A stretch of DNA of 42,754 nt from Halobellus ruber. GTDB lineage: Archaea > Halobacteriota > Halobacteria > Halobacteriales > Haloferacaceae. The notes under the pieces were generated by a model, which was given only the letters and a program-made list of their open reading frames with translations, ran no database searches and was not told the DNA's origin. Each line of letters opens with the position of its first letter. Within the stretch, counting starts at the first letter, position 1. The DNA lies in contig NZ_JACKXD010000009.1 in NCBI RefSeq assembly GCF_014212355.1, positions 1 through 42,754 on the forward strand. Reading direction: 5' to 3'. A program made the position numbers and the translations under genes. Below are positions 32,131 to 40,113 of the stretch, piece after piece.

Positions 32131-32966
32131 TCCCCGCGGAGCTCCCGCCGCAGCTCCGCGATCCGGTCCTGCTGAAGGGCCTCGCGCAGGTCGCCGCCGC
32201 GACCGCGCTCGCCGCGGTCGTACTCGGGCTCTCGTACGTCCGGAACCTCGATCTGGAGCGTGAACTCGGCGGATCGTTCGCCCGCGGGTTCGTCCAGGTG
32301 CTCGCGATGGGGGCGCTCATCGGCGTGCTCTTTTCGATCCCGCTGCCGTTCTCGGGGGTGGTGCTGGCGGCGATGATCGGCTACGCCGCCTGGGAGTCCC
32401 GGAAGCGCGGCGACGGGGTGCCGAAAGCGTTCAGGGTCTCGCTGACCGCGATCGGGCTCGGATCGGCGGTGGTGATCCTGACGATGCTCGCCGCGGGCGC
32501 AATCGAGTCGACGGTCCGGAACCTGGTGCCGGTCGGGGGGATGATCATCGCCAACGCGATGAAGACCAACTCGCTCGCGCTCGACCGGTTCAAAGGCGAG
32601 ATCGAGTCCAACCGCGGGGAGATCGAGGCGCTGCTCGCGATCGGCGTTCCTCCGGGGGCCGCGGTATCGGAGTACGTCACCGAGTCGGTGCGGGCGTCGC
32701 TCATCCCGGTCGTGGACGCGATGCGGACCCTCGGGCTGGTCTACATCCCCGGGATGATGGCGGGGATGATCCTCGGCGGCGCGAACCCCATCTACGCCGC
32801 CCAGTACCAGTTCGTGATCATGGGGATGATCTTCGCCGCCGGCGGGCTGACGAGTATGACGGCGAGCCTGCTCGTCGGCCGGTACGCGTTCACCGGGGCG
32901 GCCCAGCTCCGGCGGTTCGAGGAGTCCTCGCCGACGTTGCTGTCGACGTTGCGGTCGTTGCGGTGA
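32127..32966 (+). CDS. UPF0014 permease, FetB-like iron exporter subunit
   Basis: The 279-residue integral membrane protein has about seven hydrophobic helices and the characteristic UPF0014 sequence NLVPVGGMIIANAMKTNSLAL with IGVPPGAAVSEYV, and the late MMAGMILGGANPIYAAQYQFVIMGM region. It forms the pore partner of the FetA-like ATPase, whose stop overlaps its GTG start. E. coli FetB exports iron and helps against oxidative stress; the same role in salt-loving archaea is an inference. Confidence 0.92.
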   Translation: MIPAELPPQLRDPVLLKGLAQVAAATALAAVVLGLSYVRNLDLERELGGSFARGFVQVLAMGALIGVLFSIPLPFSGVVLAAMIGYAAWESRKRGDGVPKAFRVSLTAIGLGSAVVILTMLAAGAIESTVRNLVPVGGMIIANAMKTNSLALDRFKGEIESNRGEIEALLAIGVPPGAAVSEYVTESVRASLIPVVDAMRTLGLVYIPGMMAGMILGGANPIYAAQYQFVIMGMIFAAGGLTSMTASLLVGRYAFTGAAQLRRFEESSPTLLSTLRSLR

Positions 32967-33115
32967 GGACTCCGGGCGTTCGGACGGGCGACAGCCGGCC
33001 GAGAAGCCACCGCCCGGCGGGATCGGAAGCGGCGTCGAGGTCAACACCCGGGGAGCGTAGCGACACGCCACTCCGAGACGCACCCTTCAAGACCCGCGGG
33101 CGACTGCATACGCGT

Positions 33116-34213
33116 ATGCAGCCGAGGGACCTCTCCGAACACGAGGCGTACGTGCCGGGCCGGGGGGCCGAGGAGGTGGCCCGCGACCTCGGGATCGACC
33201 CCGAGGAGCTGATCAAGCTCTCCTCCAACGAGAACCCCCACGGGCCCAGCCCCGCCGCCGTCGAGGCCATCGAGGCCGCCGCGCCGACGGTGAACGTCTA
33301 CCCGAAGGCCTCCCACACCGACCTCACCCACCGGATCGCCGAGAAGTGGGGCCTCGACGCCGAGCAGGTGTGGCTCAGTGCCGGCGCCGACGGCGCGATC
33401 GACTACCTCTCGCGGGCGTTCCTGGAGCCGGGCGACGCCGCCCTGCTCCCCGACCCCGGGTTCGCCTACTACCCGATGTCGACCCGGTACCACCACGGCG
33501 AGGTGACGACATACCCCCTCGAGAAGTCCGAGGACTTCGTCCAGACCGCCGAGGACGTCCTCGCATCGTACGACGGCGAACGGATCGTCCACGTCACCAC
33601 CCCCCACAACCCCACCGGGTCGACGGTCCCCCCGGCGGAACTCCGTACGCTCGCCGACCGCGTCGACGACCACACCCTCGTCGCCGTCGACGAGGCCTAC
33701 GGCGAGTACGCGGAGGACCCCTCGGCGATCGAACTCCTCGACGACTACGACAACCTCGCGGTGTTGCGGACGTTCTCGAAGTCCTACGGACTCGCGGGGC
33801 TCCGGATCGGCTACGCCGCGGTCCCCGCCGCGTGGGGCGACGCCTACGCCAGGATCAACACCCCCTTCGCCGCCAACGAGGTGGCCTGCCGGGCCGCCCT
33901 CGCGGCGCTCGACGACGACGAGCACCTCGAACTCTCGGTCGACACCGCCCGGTGGGCGCGGGCGTACTACCGCGAGCACTTAGACGTCCCGACCTGGCCG
34001 TCGGGGGGGAACTTCGTGCTGTGTGAGGTCGGCGACGGGGCGGCGGTCGCGGAGGCGTGTCAGCGCCGGGGGGTGATCGTCCGCGATACCGCGAGCTTCG
34101 GGCTGCCGGAGTGCGTCCGCGTCTCCTGCGGCACCCGCGAGGAGACGCGGGCGGCCGTCGAGACCCTCAACGAGGTCGTCGCGGAGGTCCGGCCGGAGGC
34201 CTCGGGGCCGTGA
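33116..34213 (+). CDS. hisC: Histidinol-phosphate aminotransferase
   Basis: The 365-residue PLP enzyme catalyses the glutamate-dependent step to histidinol phosphate. It has the family opening IKLSSNENPHGPSP, the cofactor-binding TTPHNPTGS, the conserved DEAYGEYA and the PLP Lys K222 in TFSKSYGLAGLRIGY, plus the late VSCGTREE. ATG 33116 is preferred because the upstream extension is low-complexity. It begins an operon with GTGA overlaps into an AK6-like kinase and a CDP-alcohol transferase; the order is conserved in haloarchaea. Confidence 0.93.
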   Translation: MQPRDLSEHEAYVPGRGAEEVARDLGIDPEELIKLSSNENPHGPSPAAVEAIEAAAPTVNVYPKASHTDLTHRIAEKWGLDAEQVWLSAGADGAIDYLSRAFLEPGDAALLPDPGFAYYPMSTRYHHGEVTTYPLEKSEDFVQTAEDVLASYDGERIVHVTTPHNPTGSTVPPAELRTLADRVDDHTLVAVDEAYGEYAEDPSAIELLDDYDNLAVLRTFSKSYGLAGLRIGYAAVPAAWGDAYARINTPFAANEVACRAALAALDDDEHLELSVDTARWARAYYREHLDVPTWPSGGNFVLCEVGDGAAVAEACQRRGVIVRDTASFGLPECVRVSCGTREETRAAVETLNEVVAEVRPEASGP

Positions 34214-34767
34214 GTACCGTCGCGCTCACGGGCACCCCCGGAACCGGGAAGACGACGGTCTCGGAGCTCGTCGCCGACCGGCTTGAGATCGAGGTGGTTC
34301 ACCTCAACGACGCCATCCGGGAGGCGGCGCTGGTCTCGGAGCGCGACGTCGACCGCGACTCCCTGATCGCGGACCTCGACGCCGTCGAGGCGTGGCTCGA
34401 CGACTACCGGGCCGGCGAGTCGGGTGACCTCGGCACGGACGAGCGGGACCGCGACCTCCTGGTGGAATCGCACCTCGCACACCTGCTCGACGTCGACCGG
34501 GTGGTCGTCCTCAGATGCCACCCCGAGACGCTGAAGCCCCGGCTCCGCGCCCGCGGCGAGTCCGAGGCGTCGGTGGCGGAGAACGCCGAGAGCGAAGCGC
34601 TCGATGGGATCCTCGCGACGGCGGTCGACCGCCACGGCGAAGCGTCGGTGTGGGAGGTCGACACCACAGACCGGACGCCCGAGGCGGTCGCGGACGACGT
34701 CGCGGCCGCGATCGAGGGGCGGATCGACCCCCGCGTCGGCGTGGTCGACTTCATCGAGTACCTGTGA
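34210..34767 (+). CDS. AK6/Fap7-type adenylate kinase-like NTPase
   Basis: The 185-residue protein has a compact P-loop start (GTPGTGKT at 8-15), the short MSxVALTGTPG pattern of the AK6/Fap7 group and the SERDVDRDSLIADLDAVEAWLDDY nucleotide-binding helix. It has DRVVVLRCHPETLKPRL as the LID-side segment. Fap7 proteins assist small-subunit rRNA maturation at the 40S/30S and have weak adenylate kinase activity. Start GTG overlaps the hisC stop by four bases and its stop overlaps the next gene by four bases. Confidence 0.88.
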   Translation: MSTVALTGTPGTGKTTVSELVADRLEIEVVHLNDAIREAALVSERDVDRDSLIADLDAVEAWLDDYRAGESGDLGTDERDRDLLVESHLAHLLDVDRVVVLRCHPETLKPRLRARGESEASVAENAESEALDGILATAVDRHGEASVWEVDTTDRTPEAVADDVAAAIEGRIDPRVGVVDFIEYL

Positions 34768-35381
34768 CCTTAGACAAGTACCGCGACCTGGCCGACGGGG
34801 TTTTGGGACCGTTCGTCTCCGCGGCCGACCGGCTGGGGTTGACGCCGGACGGCGTAAGCTGGGTTGCGTTCGGGTTCGCGGTCGCGTCGGGGGTCGCCTT
34901 CGCGCTTTCCTCACCCGCCTGGTACGTTCTCGGCGCAGCGTTCGTCCTCGCAAACGGGTGGCTCGACCTCGTCGACGGCGCGCTCGCCAGGGCGCAGGGC
35001 GTCGACGGCGACGGCGGCGACCTGCTCGATCACGTTCTCGACCGCTACGCCGACATCGCGATGCTGGTTGGGCTCGCGGCGGGCGTCGACGCCTACGCCC
35101 TGGGGCTGGCGGCGGTCACGGGCGTGCTGATGACCTCCTATCTCGGCACGCAGATCCAGGCAGTGGGGCTGGGCCGGGAGTACGGCGGGCTGGTGGGCCG
35201 CGCCGACCGGCTGGCGATCATCGGGGTCGGCGGGATCGTCGCCGCCGTCACGCTCGCGGTCCCCGCGATTCCGGCCCGGGCCGCGGGGCTCGGCGTCGTC
35301 GGGTGGTTACTGGTCCTCTTCGCGGTTGTGGGCCACCTGACCGCGCTCCAGCGGTTCTACGGGGCGTGGGCTGATCTGTAG
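34764..35381 (+). CDS. CDP-alcohol phosphatidyltransferase
   Basis: The 205-residue membrane enzyme transfers a phospho-lipid-head group from a CDP-activated lipid to an alcohol. The signature D-x2-DG-x2-AR-x8-G-x3-D-x3-D is complete: D68, D71, G72, A75, R76, G85, D89 and D93. Five to six membrane helices are visible. In haloarchaea such enzymes make archaetidyl-serine, -glycerol or -inositol phosphate lipids; the alcohol here is not predictable. It ends the hisC operon. Confidence 0.9.
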   Translation: MTLDKYRDLADGVLGPFVSAADRLGLTPDGVSWVAFGFAVASGVAFALSSPAWYVLGAAFVLANGWLDLVDGALARAQGVDGDGGDLLDHVLDRYADIAMLVGLAAGVDAYALGLAAVTGVLMTSYLGTQIQAVGLGREYGGLVGRADRLAIIGVGGIVAAVTLAVPAIPARAAGLGVVGWLLVLFAVVGHLTALQRFYGAWADL

Positions 35382-35466
35382 TGTCGGCGCCGGACCCCGG
35401 CCGGATGATTTAAGCTCCGGAGACGACCCGCAACCGACTGCGGCGTCGAACGTCGTCGGCCGCGGC

Positions 35467-35976
35467 TCACAGTTCCTTTCGCATCTCGACGACGCGTCCG
35501 GTCACGCCGGTCCCGTCGTCACTGGAGAACTCGTGGTCGCGTTCGGCGACGCGCTCGTATCCGCAGGCCTCGTAGAACGGCACGGCGGGCAGCGAGGCCG
35601 ACAGCCCGAGCGTCCCGACGCCGTCTGCCCGGGCCCGACGCTGTAACTCCGCGTGGATCCTCGTGCCAATGCCCTCCCGGGCGACTGCTGGGAGCACGTA
35701 GACGGCGGTGATCTCCGCGCCGATATCGGTCTCGTAGTCGTCTGGCGGGTCCGCGTTCAGCGACCCGAACCCGACGACGACGCCGTCGCGGTCGGCGACG
35801 ACGTAGTCGAGCGCGTCAGCCTCGATTCCGGCCCCGTAATCGGCACTGCCGCAGCCGCTGGCCCACGCCTCCACCTGTCGATGGTCGTACACTTCGCCCC
35901 CGAGTCCGACGATCGACGCGTAGTGGACCGTCCGCACTGCCTCGGCGTCCGTCGGCGTCGCGTCACGAACGTGCAT
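35467..35976 (-). CDS. GNAT-family N-acetyltransferase
   Basis: The 169-residue acetyltransferase has the start VRDATPTDAEAVRTVH, the acetyl-CoA motif AVYVLPAVAREGIGTRIHAELQRRA (the R/E-G-I-G loop) and a final motif LPAVPFYEACGYERVAERD. It resembles GNAT enzymes that act on small molecules or amino groups. The promoter lies toward higher coordinates. It is convergent with the phosphatidyltransferase gene and 66 bases from the YegP-like gene. Confidence 0.9.
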   Translation of the reverse strand: MHVRDATPTDAEAVRTVHYASIVGLGGEVYDHRQVEAWASGCGSADYGAGIEADALDYVVADRDGVVVGFGSLNADPPDDYETDIGAEITAVYVLPAVAREGIGTRIHAELQRRARADGVGTLGLSASLPAVPFYEACGYERVAERDHEFSSDDGTGVTGRVVEMRKEL

Positions 35977-36042
35977 AGCTGGGTTGTGGCCCCGACCGAG
36001 CCGCCCGGTTCGACGTGTCGGGAATCGGTGAGAAGCCGCTCG

Positions 36043-36699
36043 TCAGTTCTCGACGTCCTCGACCGGCGCGCCGGGGACGTTCTGTCGAACGCTGTTGAGT
36101 CCCTGTTTGGCCTTCTGCTTGGAGGCGTACCCCTGCCCGCCGTCGCCGATGATGTTCCCGTTGTCGTGGCGGAGCCGCCACCGCCACTTGCCGCCCTTGT
36201 CCTCGAAGAGCTCGAAGGTCGCGTCGCTGCCGCCGTCGGGCGCGTCGGGCGCGGGGTCGTCCTTCGAGTGGTCCTCGACGTAGGCGCCCGGAGCGTTCGA
36301 GCGGACACTCTCCAGTCCCTGTTTGGCCTTCTGCTTGGAGGCGTACCCCTCGCTGCTGTCGGCGATGATGTTGCCGTTGCGGTGTTCGAGCCGCCACCGC
36401 CACTGCCCGGCGGCGTCCTCGTACACCTCGAAGGTGGCCTTACTGGCTGCGGTCCCGGTCTCGACGTCGCCCGCTTCTTCCTCCCACTCCATCTCGATCT
36501 CGACGCTGACCGTGTCGTCTTCGCGTTCGACATCCACCTCGAAGTCGGTGTCGGCGGGGGGATCGACCGTGACGGTCTGCTCCTCGTCGACGGGGACCCG
36601 CTCCCCGCGGCCCAGCGCCGTCGCCAGCCGCCGGAGGTACGATGCGATCCCGCGTCGACTGCGCCTCCGCTCGGAGTCGTGGATGGTCTCTTCCGCCAT
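36043..36699 (-). CDS. Protein with two tandem YegP/DUF1508 (HVO_2922-type) domains
   Basis: The 218-residue protein has an N-terminal charged linker (about 1-85) and two copies of the same ~55-residue domain at about 88-140 and 160-210. Each shows ATFE(V/L)(Y/F)ED, (Q/K)WRWRL, HxNGNII, then GYASKQKAKQGL and an SVRxNxPGA end. Such domains form small dimeric beta-alpha folds of unknown function. Tandem repeats suggest an internal pseudo-dimer. ATG 36699 is chosen; the longer upstream frame enters the truncated ABC transporter debris. Confidence 0.88.
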   Translation of the reverse strand: MAEETIHDSERRRSRRGIASYLRRLATALGRGERVPVDEEQTVTVDPPADTDFEVDVEREDDTVSVEIEMEWEEEAGDVETGTAASKATFEVYEDAAGQWRWRLEHRNGNIIADSSEGYASKQKAKQGLESVRSNAPGAYVEDHSKDDPAPDAPDGGSDATFELFEDKGGKWRWRLRHDNGNIIGDGGQGYASKQKAKQGLNSVRQNVPGAPVEDVEN

Positions 36700-36940
36700 A
36701 CGGCGTAGGTCGGACAACGGACACATAATAGTACGGCTCGGGCTGTTGCCCGTGAGATAGACGGCGTCTGAGGGTCGCCGATCCGGGTGCGTCCCGGGAT
36801 CGCCGAGGGAGTACTGTCGCCGGCGCACTCGAGGACCCGGGCCGCGACTCGAACCCGATCCCCGGTAGACGTCGGGGGGTCGGCCGGCGGACTCCTCCGC
36901 GGTGCGCCTCGCAGCACCCCCCGCTACCCGCCGTGTGCGG

Positions 36941-37099
36941 TCAGTCGCTCGCGGCGGAGTTCGTCGTCTGGAGCCCGTACAGTTCGGCGTAGGTCCCGTT
37001 CCGTTGCACCAGTTCGCGTGGATCCCACGCTCGACGATCCTGCCGTCCCGCATCGTGTATATCTGGTTCGCGTCGGTCGCCGGCGACAGCCGGTGGCTG
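36941..37099 (-). pseudogene. C-terminal fragment of an ABC exporter ATPase, frameshifted
   Basis: The minus strand gives the end of an ABC ATPase: the H-loop region ISHRLSPATDANQIY, then MRDGRIVERGIHA. A one-base deletion shifts the frame to ELVQRNGTYAELYGLQTTNSAASD and a stop at 36941-36943. The Walker motifs are missing because the sequence ends at the palindromic element (37100-37178). The rest of the 36700-37332 gene-free stretch holds only this fragment, the element and unremarkable sequence. Confidence 0.8.
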
Positions 37100-37178
37100 A
37101 TACTGTTGGCTATAACTACGTGAAGATGTTCGACACCCCGGGGTTCGAGATCCGTCACGGAACTGTAGCCGACAGTAT
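37100..37178 (+). repeat. Palindromic element, full 79-bp copy
   Basis: This is an imperfect palindrome running from ATACTGTTGGCTATAACTAC to CTGTAGCCGACAGTAT. The two arms match by eye at roughly 70% around a CCGG centre. It recurs, truncated, at 121-191. The copy truncates the upstream part of an ABC exporter gene exactly at its outer edge, consistent with an insertion or a recombination point. It encodes no protein and looks like a MITE. Confidence 0.65.
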
Positions 37179-37315
37179 GAGCCTCACACTCCGCTCTCAT
37201 ACGGCACGTACCTATCGGTCGTTGCGCACCTGACGAACTGGACGGGGTGTGGTGCTTGCGACTTTCCAGCTTTTTTTATTCGTGCCCGCCCTCAGTTGCC
37301 ATCGTCAGTCCTGCG

Positions 37316-37323
37316 AAAAAAAG
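37316..37323 (-). terminator. T8 terminator after the nucleotide-sugar operon
   Basis: On the minus strand eight T follow the epimerase stop codon by about 10 bases. A poly-T run with no strong stem is a typical archaeal terminator. Confidence 0.6.
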
Positions 37324-37332
37324 ACAGTCTAT

Positions 37333-38262
37333 TTACACGAATGTCCGGAACTTATCGGCCAACTCTTCAACGCCCTGCTCCAGCGTGTAACACGTTTTGA
37401 AGCCCTCGCTACGAATTTTCTCGTCGCTCACGATGTACGACAACTGGTTCAACTGCTCGGCCTCGGTGTACCCGATATCTACATCGGGGAAATACTTCAC
37501 GATAGCATCAACGACATCCTGCAGTCGCCCGTTCTGCCCAACCACGTTGTACGCATCCCCGTCGCCCAGCTCGTTCGCGGCGAAAATCATTGAGCGGACA
37601 GAGTCCTGCACATGTAGGTACGGCCGCTTCTGGTTCTCTGCTCCCTCGTATACGGTCAGCGGCTGACCCGTTGCAGCGAGAAGAGCGAACTTATCCACAA
37701 CCGTGTCAAACCGCATTCCGGTCGTCCAGCCGTAGACCGTCCCCAAGCGAAGTCCGGTCAGTCCCACCTCTCCATTGTAGATATCAAACATCTCTTGCTC
37801 GGCGGCCAGTTTAGCCTCACCGTAAGGGGACTCGGGATCGCAATCAAAGTTCTCAGTAATCTCTTCTTCAGTGCGGCCATACACGGAACAAGTCACGGCA
37901 TTAACGAACTCATCAACACCCGCATCACGTGCATCCTTAAAGAGTTCAACAGCTGCTTCGTGATTAACCTCCCACGTTTTCTCAGGGATATCGAACGTCT
38001 CGGGAGCGTTCGTAATCGCTGCCAGGTGGAAAACCGTATTCACCCCCTTAAGCGCTTCTGCGCGTACCTCAGTGTCGCGGATGTCTCCCTCAACGAATTC
38101 GTAGTCGGCGTACGTCGGGAGATCCCATAGCGAATGGAACCGGGGCTGACGAAAGTTATCGAGAATTCGGATCGTTTCTTGCGAGAACGATGGGTGGTCC
38201 GGAAGCTCACGAATCAGTCGGGATCCGAGGTACCCCAGGCCACCTGTAACGAGTGTTGTCAT
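37333..38262 (-). CDS. NAD-dependent epimerase/dehydratase (extended SDR)
   Basis: The 309-residue enzyme has the Rossmann motif TLVTGGLGYLGSRLI (G-x2-G-x2-G) and the SDR active-site pair Y-x3-K as SPYGEAKLAAE, with Ser in the SVYG loop. The sequence is closest in style to nucleotide-sugar epimerases. No TDEVYG-type RmlB signature is visible, so it is not a safe 4,6-dehydratase call. It is the last gene of the operon (three-base gap after the zinc-ribbon gene) and likely works on a nucleotide sugar for surface glycans. A T8 terminator follows. Confidence 0.85.
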   Translation of the reverse strand: MTTLVTGGLGYLGSRLIRELPDHPSFSQETIRILDNFRQPRFHSLWDLPTYADYEFVEGDIRDTEVRAEALKGVNTVFHLAAITNAPETFDIPEKTWEVNHEAAVELFKDARDAGVDEFVNAVTCSVYGRTEEEITENFDCDPESPYGEAKLAAEQEMFDIYNGEVGLTGLRLGTVYGWTTGMRFDTVVDKFALLAATGQPLTVYEGAENQKRPYLHVQDSVRSMIFAANELGDGDAYNVVGQNGRLQDVVDAIVKYFPDVDIGYTEAEQLNQLSYIVSDEKIRSEGFKTCYTLEQGVEELADKFRTFV

Positions 38263-38265
38263 TGA

Positions 38266-38454
38266 TTAATCCTCCATCACGTACTGCTCGGGGTGTTCAA
38301 GCATATGTTGCTGTTCGCTCTCGCGGAGATCTGAGAATCGGAGTACTTCGTCGCACTTTAATCCCGGACACTTCATTTTGCGGTGGTCTTCTAGGACGTT
38401 TCCAGCGACGACTGTGCCACAGTTCGGACACGGTAAAGTAATGATTCGTACCAT
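38266..38454 (-). CDS. Small zinc-ribbon protein in sugar operon
   Basis: The 62-residue protein has CPNC near residue 10 and a second Cys pair in CPGLKC about 20 residues later, the spacing of a zinc ribbon. A polar C-terminal helix (SEQQHMLEHPEQYV) follows. It lies between rfbA and the epimerase gene with gaps of two and three bases, so it is co-transcribed. Its function in a sugar operon is unknown; a metal-binding scaffold or regulator is possible. Confidence 0.8.
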   Translation of the reverse strand: MVRIITLPCPNCGTVVAGNVLEDHRKMKCPGLKCDEVLRFSDLRESEQQHMLEHPEQYVMED

Positions 38455-38456
38455 AA

Positions 38457-39530
38457 TTAGAGCTCCAGCGATGAATTTTGCCCGATAATTAATCGTTCGC
38501 CGTCGGGTTTCTTCTTATGATTGGCGGTGATCGTCGCCTTACGGCCGATAAGACTGTCCACAATAGTTCGCTCAGCGCTGATCTCGGACTCCCCGACAAC
38601 AACACTCGATTCGATGTGTCCTCCATCAATCACGCACTTATCTCCAATACTCGTATACGGGCCGAGATACGTATCCGATCTAATCGTAGTATCTTCGCCG
38701 ATTGACACCGGCCCTCGAACGACGGCTCCCTGTTCAATAACGCTTCCATCTCCGAGTTCAATCCGGCCAGTCACAGACTCCTCATTCTCAACTGTGCCCT
38801 TGATGCTGGTCTTGATACCGTCCAGTACGAGTCTGTTGGTATGAAGGATGTCTTCGGGCTTTCCTGTGTCCTTCCACCAACCATAAACCATATGACTCTG
38901 AATTCTTTTTCCGTCATCAAGCAGCCCCTGGATTGCTTCTGTGATCTCGTATTCGCCTCGCCAGGATTTCTCCAGGGATTCGATCTGGTCAAAGATCGCG
39001 GGGGTGAAAACATAGATGCCGATGAGAGCGAGGTTGTTCGGCGGGTCGTCAGGCTTTTCGACGAGCTGGATTACGTCACCACCGTCGTTCACGTCCACGA
39101 TACCGTATCGGGACGGCTCGTCTACCTCTTGCAGCCCGATCCCAGCAGCGTATTTTTCGGAATCGAAATCCTCGACGAGTTCCGTGATTCCTTCCCGCAT
39201 CAAGTCATCACCGAGATAGACAACGAACGAGTCGTCCCCAACGAAGTCTTTCGCACAACCGACCGCGTGTGCTAGTCCAAGCGGTTCTCCTTGGACGATA
39301 TAGGTGATTTCGACACCCCAGTCGCTACCGTCACCGAAGTACTCTTGAATCTCATCTCGACCTTTGTTGCCGAGAATGATACCGATCTCATCGATTTCCG
39401 CTTCAACTAGGTCATCGACGGCATACTCAAGAACTGGCTTATTAGCGATTGGGACGAGTTGCTTGGGGCCAGTATGGGTAATCGGACGCAGACGGGATCC
39501 CGTGCCGCCTGCAAGTATAACTCCTTTCAT
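38457..39530 (-). CDS. Glucose-1-phosphate thymidylyltransferase (RfbA/Agl11-like)
   Basis: The 357-residue enzyme makes dTDP-glucose from dTTP and glucose-1-phosphate, the first step to dTDP-rhamnose. The N-terminal nucleotidyltransferase shows GVILAGGTGSRLRPIT, GPKQLVPIANKPV and the metal-binding LGDDLM. The C-terminal third adds a left-handed beta-helix with hexad turns (SVIEQGAVVRGPVSIGEDTTI), the long form seen in archaea. Haloferax uses an equivalent (Agl11) for its low-salt N-glycan. It follows rfbC with a three-base gap. Confidence 0.9.
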   Translation of the reverse strand: MKGVILAGGTGSRLRPITHTGPKQLVPIANKPVLEYAVDDLVEAEIDEIGIILGNKGRDEIQEYFGDGSDWGVEITYIVQGEPLGLAHAVGCAKDFVGDDSFVVYLGDDLMREGITELVEDFDSEKYAAGIGLQEVDEPSRYGIVDVNDGGDVIQLVEKPDDPPNNLALIGIYVFTPAIFDQIESLEKSWRGEYEITEAIQGLLDDGKRIQSHMVYGWWKDTGKPEDILHTNRLVLDGIKTSIKGTVENEESVTGRIELGDGSVIEQGAVVRGPVSIGEDTTIRSDTYLGPYTSIGDKCVIDGGHIESSVVVGESEISAERTIVDSLIGRKATITANHKKKPDGERLIIGQNSSLEL

Positions 39531-39533
39531 AGA

Positions 39534-40004
39534 TTACTCGTGCGGGGGCTCTTCCCAGTCAAGCGGGATTTTGTCCGTATCGTAGGGAAGGCGCTCCTCG
39601 TCAGGATTCTCGTAGTCATAGAGGTTCGTCGGGAAATTAAGTAACAGAACCCGTTCGTCACCGACTGTTTTGAACCCGTGCCAGCAGTCCCCTGGAACAC
39701 GGATCACGTTCATATTTCCTTCCCCAACAATGTAAGTATCAACTTCGCCTTGTGTAGGTGAGTCCTCGCGGTCATCGTAGATGCCGATCTTTGCCTTTCC
39801 ACGGGGGACGACAAAGTGGTCAATCTGACCGCGGTGGTGGCGATGCCACGCACGGATGATTCCCGGGTACGTCTCGGAAAAGTAGGACATTGTTGGTTCG
39901 TCCTCTCCCTGGAAGAACTCCCAGTCTGAGCGCCAGATTTCCGTGAGACATCCGCGCTCGTCCGCATTAATCTGGAGTTCTTCTATTTCCACATCGTGTA
40001 TCAT
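39534..40004 (-). CDS. dTDP-4-dehydrorhamnose 3,5-epimerase-like cupin (RfbC/Agl13-like)
   Basis: The 156-residue protein has the RmlC-type beta-barrel markers RGCLTEIWRSDW, SETYPGIIRAWHRHHRGQIDHF, with the catalytic-type His, and VPGDCWHGFKTVGDE. It is shorter than RmlC (about 180), and active-site completeness is uncertain. It opens the leftward operon rfbC-rfbA-zinc ribbon-epimerase and has its own TTAAAA TATA box. In Haloferax Agl13 serves the same step. Confidence 0.85.
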   Translation of the reverse strand: MIHDVEIEELQINADERGCLTEIWRSDWEFFQGEDEPTMSYFSETYPGIIRAWHRHHRGQIDHFVVPRGKAKIGIYDDREDSPTQGEVDTYIVGEGNMNVIRVPGDCWHGFKTVGDERVLLLNFPTNLYDYENPDEERLPYDTDKIPLDWEEPPHE

Positions 40005-40025
40005 ACGCGTTCACTATGGCCGAAG

Positions 40026-40031
40026 TTTTAA
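40026..40031 (-). promoter_or_regulatory. TATA box for the nucleotide-sugar operon
   Basis: TTAAAA on the minus strand lies 22-27 bases upstream of the rfbC start codon at 40004, suggesting a leaderless transcript. Confidence 0.6.
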
Positions 40032-40113
40032 TCCCACTTACTGTTTGTGATGCCAGCCATACCGTTATTAGATAGAGCAGAACACTCAAGATGTTACCAT
40101 AGTATGCCAACAT

